From Dyella terrae (GTDB lineage Bacteria; Pseudomonadota; Gammaproteobacteria; Xanthomonadales; Rhodanobacteraceae), in the NCBI RefSeq assembly GCF_022394535.1, contig NZ_CP089414.1, forward strand, positions 1,240,001-1,304,000: 64,000 bases of DNA, written 5' to 3'. Below, piece after piece: positions 63,942 through 64,000 of this stretch; within the stretch, counting starts at the first letter, position 1; each line of letters opens with the position of its first letter. The notes beneath the pieces are model-generated. The model made no database searches. It worked only from the letters and a program-made list of their open reading frames with translations, and was not told where the DNA came from. Position numbers and translations under genes: made by a program.

Positions 63942-63964
63942 CCCTCTCCCCGGAGGGGAGAGGG
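63942..63964. repeat. Intergenic palindrome (CCCTCTCCCC type)
   Basis: CCCTCTCCCC and GGGGAGAGGG form a 10-bp stem with a GGA loop upstream of the DUF455 gene. This is a common low-complexity intergenic repeat of Xanthomonadales-like genomes and could also terminate a gene entering from the right. Confidence 0.6.
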
Positions 63965-63975
63965 AGCAAAAGGTA

Positions 63976-64000
63976 TTACGCGCTGCGGCGAGCTGCCTTG
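63976..64000 (-). CDS. Possible C-terminal end of a gene continuing past the window
   Basis: On the minus strand the last bases read ...Lys-Ala-Ala-Arg-Arg-Ser-Ala-stop, directly before the intergenic palindrome. A basic, alanine-rich tail in front of a terminator-like repeat fits a gene end, but eight codons cannot identify it. Confidence 0.25.

Noticed and set aside
1-64000. CRISPR arrays, rRNA genes, replication origins or prophage genes
   Set aside because: I saw no regularly spaced direct repeats, no rRNA-like stretch, and no integrase, capsid or replication-initiator motifs in the window.

Overview
The window is high-GC DNA from a gammaproteobacterium, most likely of the Xanthomonadales (Rhodanobacteraceae such as Dyella, Luteibacter or Rhodanobacter). 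The pointers are a compact his operon with fused hisB and hisIE headed by a TrpR-like (YerC/HisR) gene, a TonB-dependent receptor beside secreted glycoside hydrolases, and overall gene content. The genus is an inference, not a database match.

Layout. 1-3.6 kb (minus): sulfate ABC importer sbp-cysT-cysW-cysA; cysA starts at GTG and runs off the left edge. 3.8-5.2 kb: FAD/NAD(P)-binding protein. 5.37-5.64 kb: a 267-bp nested inverted-repeat element resembling a MITE. 5.7-13.25 kb (minus): complete histidine operon hisR-like-G-D-C-B-H-A-F-IE, mostly with stop/start overlaps, and a TrpR-type palindrome at its head. 13.6-16.2 kb (plus): marR, DHA2-type MFS pump and a DUF998 membrane protein, with a perfect palindrome in front of marR. 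16.3-20.0 kb (minus): an unusually long histidine ammonia-lyase-like protein, a small lipoprotein and hisS. 20.2 kb: tRNA-Pro(CGG) with a clear promoter and terminator, followed by a degraded IS3-type orfA, which marks the edge of a more accessory region.

20.7-52.2 kb is a catabolic island. A minus-strand set encodes a DUF1302 outer-membrane-type barrel, DUF1329 protein, YCF48-like propeller and MMPL/RND permease. A divergent 962-aa MalT/LuxR-type regulator follows. Next come eleven plus-strand genes: acyl-CoA ligase, three acyl-CoA dehydrogenases, SCP-x thiolase, two small MaoC hydratases, SDR, metallo-beta-lactamase-fold protein, hydratase/dehydrogenase fusion and a thiolase. A minus-strand racemase-etfB-etfA unit is next, then plus-strand aldehyde dehydrogenase, GMC alcohol oxidase/dehydrogenase and a secreted protein. 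Read together, the genes could move a lipophilic alcohol or acid across the envelope, oxidise the alcohol to an acid, activate it, fix the 2-methyl stereochemistry and beta-oxidise it. The paired dehydrogenases, paired hydratases, SCP-x thiolase and racemase resemble steroid-side-chain or branched isoprenoid degradation. No ring-cleavage genes are present here, and the substrate is unknown.

52.4-63.0 kb is a sugar-utilisation locus: GH63-like glycosidase, TonB receptor, DgoR-like GntR regulator, an aminotransferase-III/kinase pair resembling phosphoethanolamine or phosphohydroxylysine phospholyase plus hydroxylysine kinase, and a secreted GH42 beta-galactosidase. The receptor and GH42 promoters share a 14-bp motif (12 of 14 identical) that fits a FadR-type GntR operator. 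The window ends with a DUF455 ferritin-like protein, two intergenic palindromes and possibly the last codons of another minus-strand gene.
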